64,000 bases of DNA from DAOUJI01 sp965224415 (lineage in GTDB: Bacteria; Chloroflexota; Dehalococcoidia; Lucifugimonadales; JAGWBF01). A program made the translations under genes and the position numbers. Under the pieces are notes generated by a model. That model had not been told where the DNA came from. It saw only the letters and a program-made list of their open reading frames with translations, and searched no databases. Of this stretch, positions 24,956 to 33,682 are shown one piece after another. The stretch covers positions 558,001-622,000 of the forward strand of contig CBDCZB010000005.1 of assembly GCA_965224415.1 (NCBI GenBank). Reading direction: 5' to 3'. How positions within the stretch are numbered: position 1 is the stretch's first letter; each line of letters begins with the position of its first letter.

Positions 24956-26652
24956 CCCAGCAGGTCGAACCAGCCGCGCAACCCGTCCGCGGGCTCCTGC
25001 TCGGCGGGCGGGTCCTCCGGCTCCGGCTCCGGCAGGACCAGGACGGCGAAGGGGTCGTCGGAGCCGACTGCGGCCGCAAGGCTCAGGGACTCCTCGCGGG
25101 TTCGAGTGACCGGCTCCCGCTCCACCGTCTCGGCCTTGACGTGCTCCTTGTGCAGCACGTCCACCGTCACCTCCTTCGTGATGGTGGCGCTGGGGACGTA
25201 GGCGTACGCCGTCGCGGTGGCGGATGACGTCGAGCCGTCCTCGCAGGTGGCCGTCGCCGTCTCACTGTCGGAGTCACTGTCCCCCGGGCGATGGAGGTGC
25301 ACGGTCCTGGTGACCTGCTCCGTCCGCTCCGGGTGGTGGGTGAGCACGGTCAGCGGGGGGATGGGGATGCGGAGGCTCGCCTCAAGGCTCACGTCCACGC
25401 TCACGGCGTGGATGGCCTGACCATCCCCAATGGGCAGGGTGAACCGCGTCTCTCCATTGGGGACGAACGGGACGCTCGCCTGCGACGCTCCCGTCGCAGC
25501 GGAGAGAGTCCCGACGATTGCCGTCACCCCGGCGTCCATCAATGCCGTCTGGATCACGTCGTCGTGTCCGGCAACCGTCTGAAGCTCGACCGGGTGCTCG
25601 ATGCGCGTCACGCACTCGGACTCGACGACTCCACTGACCGCTCCGGGCGTCCAGCCCAGGGAGGTCACGCGAAGGTCGCAAAGGTCTCCCTCCACGACCG
25701 GAAGGGGGAAGGGAAGCTGTGCTTCCTCGAAGGTGACGGCCCCGGCCTGTCCCAGCGTGTCCTCCCATGACACGGTGAAGGACGGCACGGGTCCGTGGAG
25801 GGGGAGCGAGTAGTCGATGCGCTCCCCCTCTGCCAGCGTCGCCGAACCCCAGAAGCGCAGCCAGGCGCCCTGCGGCCCGCCGAAGGCCCGCACCCGGATG
25901 TCCAGGGCGGTGGCGGCACCCAATGTGACGGCGGCGCGGTCGCCGGAGACGGTGAGCCCCTCGACGAATATCCGCCGCCCCTCCACTGGCTCGGTCAGAT
26001 CGAAGTCGATCTCCTCCCGCCAGGGCTCGTGGTCGTCCGCCAGGGCCGACTGCGGGACGGCCACGACGGCCGCCATCAGGACGGCCAGGGCCACCACCGG
26101 AATCCAGCCCACGCGGGGCTTCCGATTCCTCGTCTCCAGGGTCTCGGCCCGGTGGTCCTGGCCGTGGCGGTTCCTCCCGTCCTTCCCCCTGCGCTTGCCG
26201 AACCAGCGCATCCGCCCGTTGCGGCGTTCCTTGTTCTTGCGGGTCTTCCTGTTCTTGCGCAGCCTTCCCAGCCCGCGCCCGGCGCGTTTCGCCATCAGAC
26301 TCAGTGGGCCGGGGCCGCTCTTCACCGGGTGCGGGGCAGCCGGGGTCTCGGCGCGCACCAGCTGGGCGACCGGCCCGGCGTAGACCCGCGCCCCCAGCCG
26401 GTACTTCAGCAGGTCGGCGGCCACCAGGGGCAGCCGCCGACCGCCTATCTTCCCCACCACCATCGCCACCCCGACCAGTCCGAGGACGACGGCAATCGCC
26501 ATGCGCACCTCGGACGGGCCGACGGGGGCGTAGCGGTATGCGCCGTAGGAGATGGCGCACACCGCCGTCACCGCCACGATCTGCGGGAAGGTGAACCCCA
26601 GCAGGACCTTGTCCTCCGCCTGCACGTGAGTCGGTACCTCGTGTTCTCTCAT
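24937..26652 (-). CDS. PrgI-like membrane protein fused to a large extracytoplasmic domain
   Basis: The 571-residue product opens with a PrgI/VirB3-like module: VPTHVQAEDKVLLGFTFPQIV, then two helices, then RRLPLVAADLLKYR. A very basic linker follows (residues ~120-185), then a third hydrophobic segment ending VPQSALADDHEPW that looks like a signal peptide with a cleavage site. The remaining ~360 residues are beta-rich, with an acidic, Ser/Glu/Thr-rich end and no known domain. PrgI-type modules form part of the type IV channel in Gram-positive-like systems. The fusion suggests an exposed component that replaces VirB8/VirB10-type parts; this is inference. Confidence 0.7.
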   Translation of the reverse strand: MREHEVPTHVQAEDKVLLGFTFPQIVAVTAVCAISYGAYRYAPVGPSEVRMAIAVVLGLVGVAMVVGKIGGRRLPLVAADLLKYRLGARVYAGPVAQLVRAETPAAPHPVKSGPGPLSLMAKRAGRGLGRLRKNRKTRKNKERRNGRMRWFGKRRGKDGRNRHGQDHRAETLETRNRKPRVGWIPVVALAVLMAAVVAVPQSALADDHEPWREEIDFDLTEPVEGRRIFVEGLTVSGDRAAVTLGAATALDIRVRAFGGPQGAWLRFWGSATLAEGERIDYSLPLHGPVPSFTVSWEDTLGQAGAVTFEEAQLPFPLPVVEGDLCDLRVTSLGWTPGAVSGVVESECVTRIEHPVELQTVAGHDDVIQTALMDAGVTAIVGTLSAATGASQASVPFVPNGETRFTLPIGDGQAIHAVSVDVSLEASLRIPIPPLTVLTHHPERTEQVTRTVHLHRPGDSDSDSETATATCEDGSTSSATATAYAYVPSATITKEVTVDVLHKEHVKAETVEREPVTRTREESLSLAAAVGSDDPFAVLVLPEPEPEDPPAEQEPADGLRGWFDLLGWEWPW

Positions 26653-26679
26653 GTCTTCCTCTCCTTCCTCGCGTCGGGC

Positions 26680-26988
26680 CTAGCCGCTGCTACTGCTGGA
26701 GTCGCTGCCGCCGGGGGCTTCGGGTTCGGGCAGGGCGTCGTCGATGTCGATGCCGGGGTCCACGACGGCGTTCATCACCAGCTCCACGACGCCGTAGGCG
26801 ACCAGGGCCAGGACGATGCCGGCCAGGGCGGTCATCATTGCGCTCTTGCCCCGCTCCATCTGGTGGGGCGCTCCGCTGGCCGTCAGGTACAGGTACGCGC
26901 CGTAGATGAAGAAGCCGACGCCCACCGCTCCCACGATGCCCAGCAGGATGCCCACCAGGTTCGATATGGTCTGTGTAAGGTCTTCCAT
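26680..26988 (-). CDS. VirB2/TrbC-like pilin or channel subunit
   Basis: The 102-residue product has two hydrophobic helices (LVGILLGIVGAVGVGFFIYGAYLY and SAMMTALAGIVLALVAYGVVELV) separated by a short polar loop PHQMERGK. The C-terminus is acidic and serine-rich. This fits the TrbC/VirB2 and Gram-positive pilin-like families of conjugative systems. It sits between the TrbL-like and PrgI-like genes. Confidence 0.72.
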   Translation of the reverse strand: MEDLTQTISNLVGILLGIVGAVGVGFFIYGAYLYLTASGAPHQMERGKSAMMTALAGIVLALVAYGVVELVMNAVVDPGIDIDDALPEPEAPGGSDSSSSSG

Positions 26989-27128
26989 TCCTTGCTCCTC
27001 TCTGTTTTCGAGCCTTCCGCTCGTCTCTACCGGTCGGGTTCCGCAAGCTCCGTTAGCTGCACATCGCTCCTCCTTCTTCGTGGTATGAGTTGGCGCTATC
27101 TCGTCCGCGCCTGTGGGTTCCTAAGTCG

Positions 27129-28106
27129 TTATTCCCCGCTGCTCCTGGGCTCGCCGCCGCCGTCTCCCCCGCCTGCCGATGGGGTCGCCATCGACGCCGC
27201 CGAGCTGAGGCCGCTGGCGGCGGCCGAAACGCCCGCGCTGGCTGCCATCGCTCCCACCGCCATGCCTCCCGGCCCTCCCGCCGCGCCGCTCATCAGCCCG
27301 ATGGTCCGGGCCGAGCGCATCAGCGACGAGGGCAGGTTCATGCCGAAGTAGAGCATCGAGAGCCAGGAGTCGAAGGTGCCGGAGTTGCCCAACATGCTCG
27401 GCACCCGGGTCGCCATGTAGACGAAGGCCAGGGACATCAGCAGCTTCCAGATCAGGTCCTGCACCGGCTCGAAGGCGGCGACCGACGCGAACTCGTTGAG
27501 GAACCCGATTCCCAGGGCCAGGGCGATGAGCTGCACCGCCTGCTGGAACACCGTCGTCATGAATAGCCGCAGCCAGTGGCGGCCCCATCCCGCCGTGTGG
27601 GGCAAGATCCACAGCCCCAGCGCGATCGGGGCAAGGGCTAAGAGAATGTCGATGAGGGCGAGGCGCAGCACCATCTGCACGATGACGTAGAGGACGAAGA
27701 ATCCGTAGACCAGGTAGAGCAGGGCCAGGAGTTGCGCCATGCCCACGCTCCCGGCTTGCACGGCTCTGAGGAACGTGTCGAGGGGAGCCCTGAGCAGGTC
27801 TCCAGGGGTGACTTTCAACTCGACGGCTATGAAGCCGGACACGGCGTCGGCCACGTCGAGGACCAGGGCGCACCACCACAGGGACGATGCGGCGGCCACG
27901 AGGCCGAGCACGAGGCGGGGGACCATCTCCCGCCATCCCGTCTGCTGGCGTCCCAGGTGCTCGGACACGATGAGCGAGAGGCCCATCCAGCCGAGGATCA
28001 CGACCAGGGCGCCGGTTGTTATGGCCCAGACGACCATCCACGCCTGGCGCACCAGGTCGTGGGCGTACGTGAGGTCCGCAGGGGTGCCGGTGAGGATGTC
28101 GCTCAT
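27129..28106 (-). CDS. VirB6/TrbL-like polytopic membrane protein
   Basis: The 325-residue product has about six to seven membrane segments, among them AWMVVWAITTGALVVILGWMGL, LLYLVYGFFVLYVIVQMVLRLALIDILLALAPIALGLWILP (given in two parts by its proline break) and a conserved-looking LRLFMTTVFQQAVQL. The tail is Gly/Ala/Ser-rich. TrbL/VirB6 proteins form the inner-membrane core of the transfer channel. It starts 3 nt after the secreted-protein gene ends, showing one operon. Confidence 0.8.
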   Translation of the reverse strand: MSDILTGTPADLTYAHDLVRQAWMVVWAITTGALVVILGWMGLSLIVSEHLGRQQTGWREMVPRLVLGLVAAASSLWWCALVLDVADAVSGFIAVELKVTPGDLLRAPLDTFLRAVQAGSVGMAQLLALLYLVYGFFVLYVIVQMVLRLALIDILLALAPIALGLWILPHTAGWGRHWLRLFMTTVFQQAVQLIALALGIGFLNEFASVAAFEPVQDLIWKLLMSLAFVYMATRVPSMLGNSGTFDSWLSMLYFGMNLPSSLMRSARTIGLMSGAAGGPGGMAVGAMAASAGVSAAASGLSSAASMATPSAGGGDGGGEPRSSGE

Positions 28107-28109
28107 GGG

Positions 28110-28724
28110 CTACCCGCCCCCGCAGTTGTCGGCGTCCTCGCCGGACGCTCTTTCAACGACGCCGCAGAGGGTCCCGTGGACTCCCTCGATCATCCAGCCG
28201 GCGAAGGCCCTCGCCCAGCGCGCTGGGCTGAGGGCGCTCAGAATCTTGTCCCAGATGCGTCCGGGTTCGTGGATGGGGACGACGGCGTAGAACTCGCCCC
28301 TCCTGCCGTCCTCGGCGACGGCCAGCATCACCAGCAGGTAGGCCCGGTCGCGGTCGAGCTCGGGGTGGTCGTCGAGGTCGGGGTACTCCCACGAGTACTC
28401 CCAGCCGTCGCTTCGCTTCTTCTCTCCGCCCTTGACCCGGTACATGGCGCTTATCCAGTCGCCGGTGTCGGCGTCGCGGACGGCGTAGAAGAGGTCGGCG
28501 ATCTCCCGGTCGAAGACGGGCCTTGCGACGAACTCGCCGCCGCCCTTTCGCTCCACGAAGTCCCGGTCGGCGTTGACCAGGGTTATCTCATTGCCGAAGG
28601 GCTCCTGGGCCTGGACGATCCCGCTGGACGGGATTGCCAGAAGCGCCGCCAGGACCAGCGCGGAAACAAGGGGCAGAAGCCGCCTTGCGGACCGGGGTTT
28701 CGATTTCAGCGCCAACTCGTTCAC
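28110..28724 (-). CDS. Secreted protein, first gene of the transfer operon
   Basis: The 204-residue product has a classical signal peptide: basic start, then LLPLVSALVLAALLAI, ending near IVQAQE. The mature part is a compact alpha/beta region with many charged residues and two late cysteines (TLCGVV, ADNCGGG). No family is recognised. Its position at the head of the transfer operon suggests an exported component or lytic helper, but no catalytic motif is visible. Confidence 0.65.
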   Translation of the reverse strand: MNELALKSKPRSARRLLPLVSALVLAALLAIPSSGIVQAQEPFGNEITLVNADRDFVERKGGGEFVARPVFDREIADLFYAVRDADTGDWISAMYRVKGGEKKRSDGWEYSWEYPDLDDHPELDRDRAYLLVMLAVAEDGRRGEFYAVVPIHEPGRIWDKILSALSPARWARAFAGWMIEGVHGTLCGVVERASGEDADNCGGG

Positions 28725-29240
28725 CTCTCTTCCGTTCGCCGCGATTCACCGGACCGCGGCAGTCGCAAAAAAGTGTGAACAAATCAAACGGAAAAAAAGA
28801 CCCCTCATAGCTCTGCGCAAGGATGCGGGGCGTTACGGGCCGTTCCCCCGTGGCTCTGCGCAGGGATGCGGGGGGCTATAGGCCCTCTTTTTTTCGGCCC
28901 CTTTCGTGCAGTATTGGGGGTGTACAGGAGTTTGAGTTTGGCAACAGAGCGGCCAGAGTCGTGATGTCGTAGCTGGAACAGGGGTAAATCGCCCCCCTAC
29001 AGGACGTAACCAGTGAACACTTTTAGAAAGGGTGCGTTCCGGACGGCAATGACATCGCCAAACGTGGGGCATGACATCGGCGGGACCGTGGGACCGGCCT
29101 CTCAATGACATTGGGCCCCGGAAAAGGCGCTTGAAGCGGGGGTGCGTTACGGCCCCCAAAACGCGGCAATAGACCGGGGAAAAGGCCGGACAGTGGTTGA
29201 CCGGAGACTTGGGCGGAGTTTTGGAAGGGAGAAAAGAGCC
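28725..29240. other. Divergent non-coding region with 43-bp direct repeat
   Basis: This 516-nt tract separates the minus-strand transfer operon from the plus-strand gene at 29241, so it must hold both promoters. It contains a 32-bp near-repeat, GCTCTGCGCA-[AG]GGATGCGGGG..., at 28810-28841 and 28853-28884 (43-bp period), a T8 run at 28887-28894, and three copies of ATGACAT[CT]G (near 29048, 29069 and 29104). It is a candidate for operator clusters or the transfer origin. No gene is supported in it. Confidence 0.5.
28810..28884. repeat. Two-copy direct repeat, 43-bp period
   Basis: Copies 28810-28841 and 28853-28884 share GCTCTGCGCA, GGATGCGGGG and a closing GGCC, with about 25 of 32 positions equal. 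They precede a T-run. Their period resembles the 42-bp units at 30409-30575. Confidence 0.55.
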
Positions 29241-30092
29241 ATGAAGACGACCGAACACGGCATCGAAGACAGCAGGGACGTGGAGAACGTCTATCACATG
29301 CGGCTCATGGCGCTGCTGAAAGAGCTGGTGCGGGACAAGGGATACAAGGGCGCGGCGCGGGTGCTGGAGCTGGACCAGCGGACGGTGGCCGAGAGCGCGA
29401 AGACCGGGCAGCTGTCACGGCGGGTGCGGCAGGCGTTGGAGCGGGCGTTGCAGGAGGGCGTCGGGTCGGCTGCGGCCCGGCAGCGGGAGCGCAACGATAA
29501 GCTGGAGGAGCGGGTCGATGCGCTGGAGAAGGGGCATGAGGCGCACGAGAAGGGTCACGACTCGCTGGGCAAGGAGGTGCGCAGGCGAGTGGCCGCAGTC
29601 GAGGGCCAGGTCGAAGCCCTGCGTCGGGATGGCGCACAGGGGACCGGGGCCGGTCACGCCGGCACCGGTCCCTCCCAGGCGGAAACGGACGGCTCGGAGG
29701 CCGGTGCGTCGGGCATGGGCAGAAAGCCCCCGCCGAGACCCAGGTTGCGGCGTGAGTACCCCGACCTCGTGACCCTTGAGCCCGCCGAGGACGCCGAGGA
29801 GGTGTTCGGCGATGCGTGGCCGATGATCGTCGAGTGGCGGGGACTGAAGGACGTTCACCCCAACGAGGGGAAGGGCCTGGACTGGCTGCGCACCGAGGAG
29901 CGCTTCCTGGCGTTGGAGCTGGCCCTGCTTGAAGACCACGGCATGACGCTCCCCCCGGCTCGGTTTCCGCTGCGGGGCTTCGACCGCAACGGGCAGGTCA
30001 ACTGGCGTCAGACGGCGCTCTTCGACACGCGGAGAGCGATCAGAAAGCGGGAGCTTCTGCGGCGCCTGACCTTCGGACTGTTGTGGCGGTAG
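29241..30092 (+). CDS. HTH/coiled-coil protein of the mobile element
   Basis: The 283-residue product begins with a short helix-turn-helix-like region (LLKELVRDKGYKGAARVLELDQRTVAES). A coiled coil follows at about residues 75-125 (ERNDKLEERVDALEKGHEAH...), then a Gly/Pro linker and a C-terminal domain of ~110 residues rich in W, E and R. The C-terminal domain is not recognised. The start at 29241 has GGGAGAAAAGAGCC before it; the longer frame has no similarity or ribosome site. It may sense or oligomerise as a regulator of transfer. Confidence 0.65.
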   Translation: MKTTEHGIEDSRDVENVYHMRLMALLKELVRDKGYKGAARVLELDQRTVAESAKTGQLSRRVRQALERALQEGVGSAAARQRERNDKLEERVDALEKGHEAHEKGHDSLGKEVRRRVAAVEGQVEALRRDGAQGTGAGHAGTGPSQAETDGSEAGASGMGRKPPPRPRLRREYPDLVTLEPAEDAEEVFGDAWPMIVEWRGLKDVHPNEGKGLDWLRTEERFLALELALLEDHGMTLPPARFPLRGFDRNGQVNWRQTALFDTRRAIRKRELLRRLTFGLLWR

Positions 30093-30408
30093 CAGGACGG
30101 CGAGTGCGAAGGGTTGGTTGTTAAGTTTTGTGAACGATTTGGCGGCAATCTTCAAAAGGGGCGCCGCAGGCCCTCTTTTGCGGGTCTCGGGACGTCGATA
30201 ATGAGTGCATTGTTAGGCTTTTTCCAAGGTTTCCGACCATAGAAACCCTGGGTGCGTGATCCCTGTTGCACGGGTCTGTCTGGAGGATGATTCGCTCTCC
30301 CCCGGTCGCCCACGAGGGAATGCTGCCGAAACGGAGTTTGACGTTGGTCCTTCGCAGGCAGCGCGGATCGAAACGACGGATTTGACGTAGCTCTCCGTCC
30401 TCGGTCCA

Positions 30409-30575
30409 GTCCGGCGGTCGGAGTGATAGGCCCTTCTCCCGCTGGACACCCGTCCGGCGAGTTGGAGTTGATCGCTTCTTCCGCTAGACACCCGCCTGAC
30501 GGCCGGGGTTGATCGCTCCTTCCGTTGGGAACCAGTCGGCCGGTTGGGGTGATCGCCTCATCCGCTGGACTCAGG
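30409..30575. repeat. Four tandem ~42-bp degenerate repeats
   Basis: Units begin near 30409, 30452, 30494 and 30535. Each has a GTC-GGC-GGT-type head, a middle GTTGATCGC (GTGATAGGC in the first) and a tail TCCGCTGGAC or close variant. Unit length is 41-43 bp, about four helical turns, so equivalent bases lie on one face of DNA. Confidence 0.6.
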
Positions 30576-30708
30576 GACGGAACGCTCTCTGCGCCTCGTC
30601 CTCACTTGGTCGGTCGGAGTGCGCCTGCCTGTTGCAGACGGGTCTGTCGCTTCGACCGGCTCCTCATGCCCGCGGCATAGCTGACTGACGGCTAGGCCGC
30701 AGCTTCGA

Positions 30709-30905
30709 CATGCGCCGGTCTGCCGTTGAAAGCAGGCTGGTCGCTTCACGTCTCGCAGCTTTTCCCACTGACGTTGTTCACCCTGGGCCGAGCTGCGTCT
30801 TCTCTCATGCGCCGGTCTGCGATGAAGTCGTAGGACAGCCGCTCCCCTCATAGCAGTTCCCCCGGCAGTCGATTCCCCCAACGAATCACCCTGGGCCGGG
30901 CTGCG
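30709..30905. repeat. Two-copy long direct repeat
   Basis: Shared blocks are CATGCGCCGGTCTGC (30709, 30806) and CACCCTGGGCCG[AG]GCTGCGTCTT (30779, 30887). Spacing differs (97 and 108 bp), so the copies have diverged in length. Function is unknown. Confidence 0.5.
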
Positions 30906-31106
30906 TCTTTCTTCACCCTCCGCTCCGTCTTCCGCGTCCGGCATCCGACCGTGGGCGGAGTGCGTCCAGCGTCAACCCATCACCGAAGACTCGCGCCGTG
31001 GATGCAGGCACGGGTCAGCAACTGAAAGGAGGAGTCCATGCACGTCAACGAGGTCCATCGCCGCTGACGGCGGGGCCTCCGGGTCTCACAACACATCCCC
31101 ATTCAC

Positions 31107-31140
31107 AAGGGCCGTCCCCGTTCGCCGGGGGCGGGCCCTT
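31107..31140 (+). terminator. Hairpin with T-rich tail before the four-HTH gene
   Basis: AAGGGCC and CCCCG pair with CGGGG and GGGCCCTT around a TTCG tetraloop, followed by CTTCTTT. It lies 60 nt before the four-HTH start, inside its probable leader, so it may be an upstream terminator or an attenuator. A second small hairpin, GCCCGCAAGCGGGC, follows at 31148-31161. Confidence 0.5.
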
Positions 31141-31201
31141 CTTCTTTGCCCGCAAGCGGGCGCAGGCCAAAGGCAACACAACACAAAAGGAGGACGGACC
31201 G

Positions 31202-32320
31202 ATGACTACGGCAACGATGGAGACCGGAACGACAACGACGAGGACGGCGGGCGCGGAGAGCGAGCTCAGGGCGGCGGCGAGGCGGCGGGGGCTCACCATG
31301 AAGGAGCTTGCGGCCCTGATGGGCGTGAGCGCGGGCTACCTGTCGGGGCTTTCGACGGGGCGTACGCCGTGGACTCCGAAGATGCGGGAGAAGGTCGCGG
31401 CGGTGCTGGGAGAGGTCCCTGGGCAGGGGACCGTCTACCGCCAGGGCGGCGTCGTGACCGGCGAGAGCAGCTTCATCAGGGAGCGCGCCCGCACCCTGGG
31501 CATGACCATGCATGACCTGGCCGACCGCGTTGGCGTGTCCTACAGCTACATGACGCAGGTTGCCCGTGGCCGCCAGAGCATGGGCGTCAAGGTCCAGGCC
31601 AGGGTCGAGTCGGCGTTGCACGCCCCGGCGAAGGTCGCGCCCGCCACGTGCGCCAACCGCCAGGGCGTCGTCGTGGCCGGGGAGAGCAGCTACATCAGGG
31701 AGCGGGCCAGGGAGCTGGGTATGAGCCTGCGGGACCTGGCTGACCGCGTGGGCGTCTCCTACAGCTACATGTCAATGGTGGCGCGGGGTCATAGCAACAT
31801 GGGCGTGAAGGTCCAGGCGCGGGTCGCGTCGGCGCTGGAGGCCCCGGTGAAGGTCGCGCCCGCGCAGCCAGCCTGCATCGACCGCGAGGCCGTGTGGAAC
31901 CGGATGAACGCCCACGGCTTCAGCCAGAACGAGGTCGCCCGGCGAGCGGGCATCAGCTCGGCCCATCTCTCCCAGATCATGAACGGCAAGTCCTCCCCGT
32001 CGGCGGTCGTGCTGAAGGGGCTGCACGGCGTCCTGTTCCAGCCGACGAAGGCGGAGCGGGTCATGCCCGCCGAGGTGAAGGTGCTGGGCTGGCGGAAGGG
32101 CGAGCGGAGCGGGATGGTCGTTCGCGGCGCCGGTGGCCCCGGGCGCGGCGCCAAGTCCGGCGGCGGCACCGTCAGAGTCGGCGGCCGGGTGCCCTGGGGC
32201 GCGAAGGCGGAGTTCGCCTACCGCGCCGGATACGACGGCATGGGCCGGGTCTCGGTCACGCACGTCGTCGAGCGGGGCTACTCCGCCATGCTGAAGCAGC
32301 CGGAGCCGGCCGCCGCATAG
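31202..32320 (+). CDS. Protein with four helix-turn-helix domains
   Basis: The 372-residue product carries four XRE-like HTH units: residues ~21-70 (MKELAALMGVSAGYLSGL), ~91-140 (MHDLADRVGVSYSYMTQV), ~162-212 (LRDLADRVGVSYSYMSMV) and ~231-280 (QNEVARRAGISSAHLSQI). Units two and three are ~75-residue duplicates sharing GESS[FY]IRERAR. The C-terminal ~90 residues are Gly/Arg/Val-rich and unclassified. The ATG at 31202 follows AGGAGGACGGACC. XRE regulators normally have one HTH per chain, so four in series is unusual and implies binding to long or repeated sites. It is probably a master regulator or origin-binding protein of the element. Confidence 0.8.
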   Translation: MTTATMETGTTTTRTAGAESELRAAARRRGLTMKELAALMGVSAGYLSGLSTGRTPWTPKMREKVAAVLGEVPGQGTVYRQGGVVTGESSFIRERARTLGMTMHDLADRVGVSYSYMTQVARGRQSMGVKVQARVESALHAPAKVAPATCANRQGVVVAGESSYIRERARELGMSLRDLADRVGVSYSYMSMVARGHSNMGVKVQARVASALEAPVKVAPAQPACIDREAVWNRMNAHGFSQNEVARRAGISSAHLSQIMNGKSSPSAVVLKGLHGVLFQPTKAERVMPAEVKVLGWRKGERSGMVVRGAGGPGRGAKSGGGTVRVGGRVPWGAKAEFAYRAGYDGMGRVSVTHVVERGYSAMLKQPEPAAA

Positions 32321-32376
32321 AGACGCGAAAAGCGGGAAAAGCCGGTCGGCCTGGATGCCAGGACTGTCACTTAAGA

Positions 32377-32409
32377 GGGAGGCCATCGTCGCATCGACGA
32401 TGGCCTCCC
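32377..32409. terminator. Perfect 15-bp hairpin after the four-HTH gene
   Basis: GGGAGGCCATCGTCG (32377-32391) pairs exactly with CGACGATGGCCTCCC (32395-32409) over a CAT loop. No T-run follows directly, but GGGGCTTTTTTG at 32426-32437 could complete a composite terminator. The stem is unusually long and perfect. Confidence 0.55.
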
Positions 32410-32530
32410 CAGGCTTCCCATATGTGCGGGGCTTTTTTGTTGCCCGAAATCACCGCCCGTCTTCGACATCCCTGGAGTAGGGGCAGCGCGCGCTCAAAGC
32501 GCCCTCGGCTCTCACGTCCGTACGGCGGCG

Positions 32531-33682
32531 CTACCGCGCCGCCTGCCCCTCGCCCTCGCCTCCCCGCGTACCCAGCGCCTCGCGGGCCAAGTCCCTCGCC
32601 TCCCGCGCCGCGGCGTGGCGTGGCTCGATGCCGAGGATGGCCTCGAAGTCCTCGATGGCACTCTCGAACCGGGCCGCGTACATGCGGGCGATCCCCCGGC
32701 TGTAGAGGACGTCCCTGTTGCGGGGGTCAATGTCGAGGACTCTGCTGTAGTCCTCTATTGCCTGCTCGTATTGCTCCAGGCTGCTGTGGGCCAGCCCCCG
32801 GGCCGAGAGGGCCTCGGCGTTGCCGGGGCCGAGCTCCAGGGACCGGTCGAAGTCCCTGACCGCCTCGTGGTAACGGCCCAGGTTGCCCAGGGCGATGCCC
32901 CTGCCCCGGAGTGCCGAGACGTTGTCGGGGTCGAGTCCCAGCACGGCGTCGAAGTCGCCGAGCGCGGCCTCGTGGGCGCCGAGGTTGACGTTGGTGATCC
33001 CCCTGGCGTAGTAGGCGAGGCCGAAGCTCCGTTCGAGCTCGATGGCGGCGCCGAAGTCCTTGAGCGCCCTGTCCATCCGGCCCATGTCGCGGTATGCCAT
33101 GCCCCTGTGGTAGTGGGCGTCGGCGAGGTTGGGGTCCAAATCTATGGCCCTGCTCAGGTCCTTCACCGCCCGGTGGCGCTTGCCCATCGCCACGTGGGTC
33201 AACCCTCTGTTGTAGTGAGCGTCGGCGTCGCCGGGGGCCAGGGTGACGGCCACGTCGAAGTCGCTCATAGCCCCGGCCAAGTCGCCCAGCTCCGCCTTGC
33301 ACGCCCCCCGGCTGTAGTGCGCCACCGCGTCGCCTGGGGCCAGGCGGATGGCGGCGTCGTAGTCCTCCACCGCCAAGCGGTGCTCCTCCAGCTTGGCGTA
33401 GGAGCGGGCCCGGTCGAGGTGGGCGCCCGCGTTGCCGGGGTCCAGGGCGATGATTCTGCCATAGTCCTCTACCGCCAGGCGGTGCTCTCCCAGCTCGCTG
33501 TATGCCAGCCCTCTGGCGCTCAGGGCTTCGGTGTCGCGAGGGTTCGCCTCGATAGCCTCCGTCAGACGCTCGACCATCCGGCGAAGGTCCTCGCGACCCA
33601 TGCCGTCCATCATCTTACGGAACCTCTGGTACTCTTCTTCCGATGGATTCCCCTGGTCCGTTCCGTCATGCTCCTCGTTCAT
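32531..33682 (-). CDS. Tetratricopeptide repeat protein
   Basis: The 383-residue product is made of about ten consecutive 34-residue TPRs after a short acidic leader. Typical units are ALSARGLAYSELGEHRLAVEDYGRIIALDPGN and AHYNRGLTHVAMGKRHRAVKDLSRAIDLDPN (each shown whole only by its landmarks: G at 8, Y/L at 11, A at 20, P at 32). There is no signal peptide or membrane segment. TPR arrays form protein-binding superhelices. GGAGGAACGTC precedes the ATG. No partner is evident; it may be element cargo. Confidence 0.85.
   Translation of the reverse strand: MNEEHDGTDQGNPSEEEYQRFRKMMDGMGREDLRRMVERLTEAIEANPRDTEALSARGLAYSELGEHRLAVEDYGRIIALDPGNAGAHLDRARSYAKLEEHRLAVEDYDAAIRLAPGDAVAHYSRGACKAELGDLAGAMSDFDVAVTLAPGDADAHYNRGLTHVAMGKRHRAVKDLSRAIDLDPNLADAHYHRGMAYRDMGRMDRALKDFGAAIELERSFGLAYYARGITNVNLGAHEAALGDFDAVLGLDPDNVSALRGRGIALGNLGRYHEAVRDFDRSLELGPGNAEALSARGLAHSSLEQYEQAIEDYSRVLDIDPRNRDVLYSRGIARMYAARFESAIEDFEAILGIEPRHAAAREARDLAREALGTRGGEGEGQAAR

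Larger units (their letters stand above)
30093..31106. other. Repeat-rich non-coding tract
   Basis: About 1 kb with no defensible gene. It holds four degenerate ~42-bp tandem units (30409-30575) and, further on, a two-copy ~100-bp unit whose landmarks are CATGCGCCGGTCTGC (30709 and 30806) and CACCCTGGGCCG (30779 and 30887). Long conserved non-coding repeats inside a conjugative element suggest an origin, an operator array or a structured RNA. Confidence 0.5.

Noticed and set aside
30558..30944. A 128-codon minus-strand frame in the repeat-rich tract
   Set aside because: It is low-complexity Arg/Ser/Gly sequence with no ribosome site and spans degenerate direct repeats.
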